Below are positions 30,817-34,916 of a stretch of DNA of 34,916 bases, in pieces. Position 1 is the first letter of the stretch; each line of letters starts with the position of its first letter. Source of the stretch: an uncultured Olsenella sp. (lineage in GTDB: Bacteria > Actinomycetota > Coriobacteriia > Coriobacteriales > Atopobiaceae); the NCBI GenBank assembly GCA_949290055.1, contig CASEQJ010000024.1:1-34916 (forward strand), read 5' to 3'. The position numbers and the translations under genes were made by a program. The notes under the pieces were generated by a model. It did no database searches and was not told the DNA's origin. It worked only from the letters and a program-made list of their open reading frames with translations.

Positions 30817-31332
30817 TCGCCGTTCGCCGGTTCTTCTCACCTGCGCGTTCTACCGTTCGCCGGAACCTTACGAAGTTCCTTCTCGTAAGCTGATGCCCAC
30901 CCGGCGCGCACCAACCCGCACTCGCCGCGCCGCCCCACCCCCCCCCGCCGCGTTCCCGCACGCACCCCCGCCGCACAAACGGGTCGGTTTTGGGCAACAA
31001 GTTTGATGTCGACGGCGCCCTCATATAAAGCTTGTTGCCCACAACCTGGGAAAGCACGGCAAAAGAGCGTCGACTGGCGAGAAGAACGCGGTTTTGCTGC
31101 CCTTTCGGAGAAGCCACATAAAACGTTTGCCCCAAAACCTCGTTGTCCTCTTAAGAAACGGCATTCTGGAATGCACACGACTCGAGAAAACCCAGAACCT
31201 CGCGATTCCTGGCCGGCAGACCGAGGGACGTCAACGGGATGGACGGCCACGGAGACCGAGCGCGTCGCACCGGCACCGCCCCCCTCCCGCACGCCTTTGT
31301 GAACGCTTTGTTATCCTCTGCGGGAAATATCG
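30817..31332. other. Long divergent intergenic region with dispersed repeats and a C9 tract
   Basis: There is no credible gene between the pst promoter and the ABC exporter promoter. From left: GGTGAGAAGAACC (inverted, 30829-30841), a C-rich low-complexity stretch (30891-30978) containing nine C in a row (30938-30946), then the repeat island 30980-31145, and a less structured stretch to 31332. The C-rich part on the left is unlike the AT-richer island on the right. Confidence 0.6.
30980..31145. repeat. Repeat island related to 11312-11530
   Basis: GGTTTTGGGCAACAAG (30986-31001) and CTTGTTGCCCACAACC (31031-31046) are inverted copies with one mismatch. GGTTTTGCTGCCC (31090-31102) and CGTTTGCCCCAAAACC (31124-31139) are further related units. 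30987-31008 is an exact inverted copy of 11496-11517. GTTTTGCTGCCCT (31091-31103) also occurs at 1198-1210 inside the first 31-bp array. GGCGAGAAGAACG lies in the middle (31076-31088). No ORF is convincing. Confidence 0.75.
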
Positions 31333-31370
31333 CAAGGTACCTTGAAATCTCCCCCGCTCCGTCTCACAAT
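31333..31370 (+). promoter_or_regulatory. Promoter and overlapping palindromic operator of the ABC exporter
   Basis: TTGAAA (31342-31347) and CACAAT (31365-31370) are separated by exactly 17 bp on the plus strand, 23 bases before the ATG. The perfect 12-bp palindrome CAAGGTACCTTG (31333-31344) overlaps the first half of the -35, a common place for a repressor such as a MarR or TetR family protein. The regulator is not identified. Confidence 0.6.
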
Positions 31371-31393
31371 GACCCCTTGTCGAAAGGAGTCAT

Positions 31394-33232
31394 ATGAAGA
31401 AGAAAGAGGAGAAGGATCTCACGGGCCGCGAGGTCGTCCACACCATCGCTGGCAGCATCCGCGAGTTCAAGGCGTCCTCGATCGCCACGCCGATAATCGT
31501 CTCCGGCGAGGTGGTCATGGAGGTGTCGATCCCCTTCGTCACCGCCCAGCTGATCAACGCCATCCAGGCGGGGGCCACGCTTGGGGACATGCTCCCCTAC
31601 GCGCTGCAGCTCGTGCTCATGGCCCTCGCGTCGCTCGCCTTTGGCATCGGCGCCGGCGTCACCTGCAGCCAGGCGAGCTGCGGCCTCGCCATGAACCTGC
31701 GCCACGACGTCTTTGCGGCGGTGCAGCGCTTCAGCTTTGCCAACATAGACCAGTTCTCGTCGAGCTCGCTCGTGACGCGCCTCACCACGGACATCACCAA
31801 CGTCCAGCTCGCCTACATGATGGTCATACGCACCGCCATTCGCTGCCCGTTCCTTCTGCTCGCGGGCATTGTCATGGCCTTCATAATGGCCGGCCCGCTG
31901 GCGCTCGTCTTTGTGATCATTGTTCCGATTCTGGGCTTTGGCCTCTACAAGGTCGTGCGCACGGTGCACCCGATCTTCCGCTCGGTCTTCCACAAGTACG
32001 ACGCCCTCAACGAGTCCATCGAGGAGAACGTCACCGGCATGCGCGACGTCAAGAGCTACGTGCGCCAGGACTACGAGAAGGAGAAGTTCGGCCGCGCCGC
32101 GCAGGACGTCTGCGCCGACTTCACCCGCGCCGAGAAAATCCTCGCGCTGAACACGCCGATGATGAACTTCGCGGTCTACACCGTCTTTGCCGTGACTCTG
32201 CAGTTTGGCAGCTACCTGATCATTTCCAGCCAGGGCAGCCTGTTGAACGTCGGCCAGCTCTCGGCGCTCACCACCTACGGCTTCATGATCCTCATGGCGC
32301 TCATGATGGTCTCCATGGTCTTTGCCATGATCACCATGGCCCAGGAGAGCGCCGAGCGCATATGCGAGGTCCTCACGACCGAGCCCACGATCAAGAACCC
32401 CGCCCACCCCGAGACCGAGATGGCGGACGGCTCGATCGACTTCGACAACGTGACGTTCAAGTACTCCGAGAAGGCCGAGCACCGCGCCCTCGCCGAGATC
32501 GACCTGCACATAAAGAGCGGCGAGACGATCGGCATCATGGGCGGCACCGGTTCCGCCAAGACCTCGCTCGTGAACCTCATCAGCCGCCTCTACGACGTCA
32601 CCGAGGGCTCCGTCAAGGTCGGCGGCGTGGACGTGCGCGACTACGACCTCGAGTTCCTGCGCAACAACGTCGCCGTGGTGCTGCAGAAGAACGTGCTCTT
32701 CTCGGGCACGATCAAGGAGAACCTGCGCTGGGGCAACCCTGACGCCACCTACGACGAGCTCGTGGAGGTCTGCAAGCTCGCCCAGGCAGACGAGTTCATT
32801 CAGGGCCTTCCCAAGCAGTACGACTACTACATAGAGCAGGGCGGCACCAACGTCTCCGGCGGTCAGAAGCAGCGCCTGTGCATAGCGCGCGCCCTGCTCA
32901 AGCACCCCAAGGTCCTGATCCTGGACGACTCCACCTCGGCGGTGGACACCAAGACCGACGCGCTGATCCGCGAGGGCCTCAAAACCTACCTTCCCGAGGC
33001 CACCAAGATCATAATCGCCCAGCGCGTGAGCTCGGTGCAGGACGCAGACCGCATTCTCGTGCTCGACAACGGCCACATAGCCGGGCTCGGCACCCACGAG
33101 GAGCTCCTCGAGAGCTGCCCGTTCTACCGTGACACCTACCTCGCGCAGAGCCGCACGAGCCAGGAGACCGAGAAGGACGACGCGCCCGCGGACGTCACGT
33201 CCGTGGAGGGAGGTGAGGCCGATGGCCGCTAG
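31394..33232 (+). CDS. ABC exporter subunit with degenerate ATPase site
   Basis: The 612-residue half-transporter has six membrane helices in residues about 30-325 and an ATPase domain from about 345. Walker A is GGTGSAKT (383-390, Ala in place of the last Gly), the signature is VSGGQ (487-491), and Walker B LILDDSTSAVD has Asp512 where the catalytic Glu would be. This is the typical degenerate member of a heterodimeric exporter (TM287/288-like). The partner starts inside its last codons (11-base overlap). The RBS AAAGGAG lies 4 bases before the ATG. Substrates of this group range from drugs to lipids and peptides; none is indicated here. Confidence 0.93.
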   Translation: MKKKEEKDLTGREVVHTIAGSIREFKASSIATPIIVSGEVVMEVSIPFVTAQLINAIQAGATLGDMLPYALQLVLMALASLAFGIGAGVTCSQASCGLAMNLRHDVFAAVQRFSFANIDQFSSSSLVTRLTTDITNVQLAYMMVIRTAIRCPFLLLAGIVMAFIMAGPLALVFVIIVPILGFGLYKVVRTVHPIFRSVFHKYDALNESIEENVTGMRDVKSYVRQDYEKEKFGRAAQDVCADFTRAEKILALNTPMMNFAVYTVFAVTLQFGSYLIISSQGSLLNVGQLSALTTYGFMILMALMMVSMVFAMITMAQESAERICEVLTTEPTIKNPAHPETEMADGSIDFDNVTFKYSEKAEHRALAEIDLHIKSGETIGIMGGTGSAKTSLVNLISRLYDVTEGSVKVGGVDVRDYDLEFLRNNVAVVLQKNVLFSGTIKENLRWGNPDATYDELVEVCKLAQADEFIQGLPKQYDYYIEQGGTNVSGGQKQRLCIARALLKHPKVLILDDSTSAVDTKTDALIREGLKTYLPEATKIIIAQRVSSVQDADRILVLDNGHIAGLGTHEELLESCPFYRDTYLAQSRTSQETEKDDAPADVTSVEGGEADGR

Positions 33233-34916
33233 GAACAACTCCGCTGAGAGCATTCTCAAGAACGTCACCGGCTCCAACCAGCCGACCGAGCCCGAGCGCG
33301 AGCCGGAGCGCCAGAACGTCGCCGGCCGCCAGGTCGCGGCCCCGCGGCGTCGCGGCGGGCGCGGCAAGACGCTCTCGCGCCTCATAAAGACGCTCTTCTC
33401 GTTCTATCCCAAGATGCTGCCGCTCGTGATTCTCTGCATCGTGGTCTCGGCCGTGCTCTCGGCCCTGCCCGCCACGTTCATGCAGCGCACGCTCGAGATC
33501 GTGACCGCCAACTGGGAGAGCGGCGACTGGGAGTCCGTCGCCGGCCAGGTGGGCTCACTCGTGCTCACCCTCGTGGGGATCTACGTGGTCTCGCTCGTCC
33601 TCAACTTCACCTGGACCCGCGCGATGGCGATCATCACGCAGGGCTCGCTCGAGAAGTTCCGCGAGCAGCTCTTCGGCCACATGCAGGACCTGCCGATCAG
33701 CTACTTTGACCAGCACCAGCGCGGCGACATAATGAGCCACTACACCAACGACATTGACGCGCTGCGGCAAATGATCGGGCAGTCGCTGCCCAACATCACG
33801 CTGACGTTTGTCACCTGCGTCTCGGTCATATCCGTCATGGTCTACTACAGCGTGTGGATGTGTCTTGTCGTCGTGGCGGGCGTGCTCTTCATGGCCTACA
33901 TGACCAAGCAGCTCGGCGGCCGCTCCGCGCGCAACTTCGTGGCGCAGCAGAAGGAGATCGGCATCGTCGAGGGCCACGTCGAGGAGGTCATGAACGGCCA
34001 GCGCGTGGTCAAGGTCTTCTGCCACGAGGAGGCCGCGCAGGAGGACTTTGACGTGCGCAACCGCCGCCTCTTCGAGGCGAGCCGCGCCGCGAACATGTAC
34101 ACCAACACGCTCGGCCCGATCCTCATGAACCTCGGCAACCTTATCTACGTCATAGTGGCGCTGGTGGGCGGCGTGTTCATAGAGACCGGCGTGCCCAACC
34201 TCTCCATTTCGGGCCTCCCCTTCTCGATCGCCGTCACGGTGCCGTTCCTCAACATGACCAAGCAGTTCGCCGGCCAGATCGGCCAGATCTCCCAGCAGAT
34301 CAACTCCGTGGTCATGGGCCTCGCGGGCGCCGAGCGAATCTTCGAGCTCATGGACGAGCCCGTTGAGCACGACGAGGGCTACGTCGAGCTCGTGGCCTGC
34401 ACGATCGACCGCGACGGCACCGTCCGCGAGTGCGACCGCCGCGCGCACGACTGGGCCGGCCAGTGGGCGTGGCGCCACCCGCACGGCGACGGCTCGCTCA
34501 CCTACACCCCGCTCGCCGGCGACGTGCGCCTGCTCGACGTCGACTTTGCCTACCGCCCGGGTCACACGGTCCTGCACGACGTGAGCGTCTGGGCTCGGCC
34601 CGGCCAGAAGGTCGCCTTCGTCGGAGCCACGGGCGCGGGCAAGACCACGATCACCAACCTGATCAACCGCTTCTACGACATAGCCGACGGCAAGATCCGC
34701 TACGACGGGATCAACATAAACAAGATCAAGAAGCCGGACCTGAGGCGGTCTCTGGGCGTGGTCCTGCAGGACGTGAACCTGTTCACGGGCACTGTCATGG
34801 ACAACATCCGCTACGGCCGCCTCGACGCGACCGACGAGGAGTGCGTCGCCGCCGCGCGCCTTGCCGGCGCCGACGACTTCGTGCGGCGCCTGCCCGAGGG
34901 CTACGACACCATGCTG
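33222..34916 (+). CDS. ABC exporter subunit with canonical ATPase site (partial)
   Basis: The first 565 codons are present; the gene runs off the right edge. Residues 1-50 are a charged extension, then six membrane helices follow (about 58-345). The ATPase domain begins near 435 after an unusual linker of about 50 residues (YVELVACTIDRDGTVRECD through HGDGSLTYTPL) seen in this exporter subgroup. Walker A is intact, GATGAGKT (468-475), and the Q-loop is VVLQDVNLFTG (Q516). The signature and Walker B lie beyond the window. It pairs with the upstream subunit, whose stop it overlaps by 11 bases. The RBS is GGGAGGTGAGG just before ATG 33222. Confidence 0.92.
   Translation, partial: MAARNNSAESILKNVTGSNQPTEPEREPERQNVAGRQVAAPRRRGGRGKTLSRLIKTLFSFYPKMLPLVILCIVVSAVLSALPATFMQRTLEIVTANWESGDWESVAGQVGSLVLTLVGIYVVSLVLNFTWTRAMAIITQGSLEKFREQLFGHMQDLPISYFDQHQRGDIMSHYTNDIDALRQMIGQSLPNITLTFVTCVSVISVMVYYSVWMCLVVVAGVLFMAYMTKQLGGRSARNFVAQQKEIGIVEGHVEEVMNGQRVVKVFCHEEAAQEDFDVRNRRLFEASRAANMYTNTLGPILMNLGNLIYVIVALVGGVFIETGVPNLSISGLPFSIAVTVPFLNMTKQFAGQIGQISQQINSVVMGLAGAERIFELMDEPVEHDEGYVELVACTIDRDGTVRECDRRAHDWAGQWAWRHPHGDGSLTYTPLAGDVRLLDVDFAYRPGHTVLHDVSVWARPGQKVAFVGATGAGKTTITNLINRFYDIADGKIRYDGININKIKKPDLRRSLGVVLQDVNLFTGTVMDNIRYGRLDATDEECVAAARLAGADDFVRRLPEGYDTML

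Noticed and set aside
30242..31135. A minus-strand frame across the pstS promoter and repeat island
   Set aside because: It is out of frame with pstS, crosses the Pho-box-like repeats and C-rich tract, and has no protein-like features.

Overview
This window is high-GC DNA (by eye about two thirds G+C) packed with short-gap operons. Gene content and protein style point to an actinobacterium of the class Coriobacteriia (Olsenella/Atopobium/Collinsella-like). The pointers are a membrane-anchored LuxR-type regulator, a RecJ-helicase fusion, a queuosine salvage set, a PhoR/PhoB-linked pst operon with two pstB genes, and a heterodimeric ABC exporter. The genus assignment is inference.

Layout. 1-430: mostly non-coding, with a strong minus-strand terminator and tiny ORFs behind the LuxR-type gene (430-1011). 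1012-1303: an array of alternating inverted 15-bp repeats, then the terminator of infC-rpmI-rplT (1304-2484, minus). infC appears to start on AUA behind a leader with a terminator-like hairpin. 2770-3484: ferritin and tRNA-Leu(CAA). 3492-9971: MBL-fold hydrolase, bifunctional (p)ppGpp enzyme, and a RecJ exonuclease fused to a RecQ-like helicase (all minus). 10089-11228 tgt, 11695-11967 ptsH, 12176-13396 a tail-anchored coiled-coil protein (plus). 13427-17598 (minus): queA, corA, queH, a nitroreductase and a membrane zinc peptidase-like protein. 17680-21515 (plus): a divergent methionyl-tRNA synthetase and an alpha/beta-hydrolase-GNAT fusion. 21577-23086 (minus): a DUF4179-like membrane protein and its ECF sigma factor. 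23389-30641 (minus): the phosphate regulon in the order pstS-pstC-pstA-pstB-pstB-phoU-phoB-phoR behind tandem Pho-box-like repeats. 31394-34916 (plus): two subunits of an ABC exporter, the second cut by the window end.

How the genes work together. tgt, queA and queH cover base exchange and the last steps of queuosine synthesis. The pst/pho block is a complete phosphate uptake and sensing operon. The sigma/DUF4179 pair looks like a sigma factor with its membrane partner. infC-rpmI-rplT is the classic translation operon.

The most unusual signals lie outside the genes. Two intergenic arrays (1122-1229 and 23242-23349) each hold four 15-bp repeats in alternating orientation at an exact 31-bp period. 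Two other intergenic islands (11312-11530 and 30980-31145) share a 22-bp exact repeat and related motifs. The 9-mer GGCGAGAAG occurs 18 times by my hand count, on both strands and in genes, terminators and spacers, far above composition expectation, in the manner of an uptake or Chi-like sequence. No mobile element, rRNA or CRISPR array was seen.
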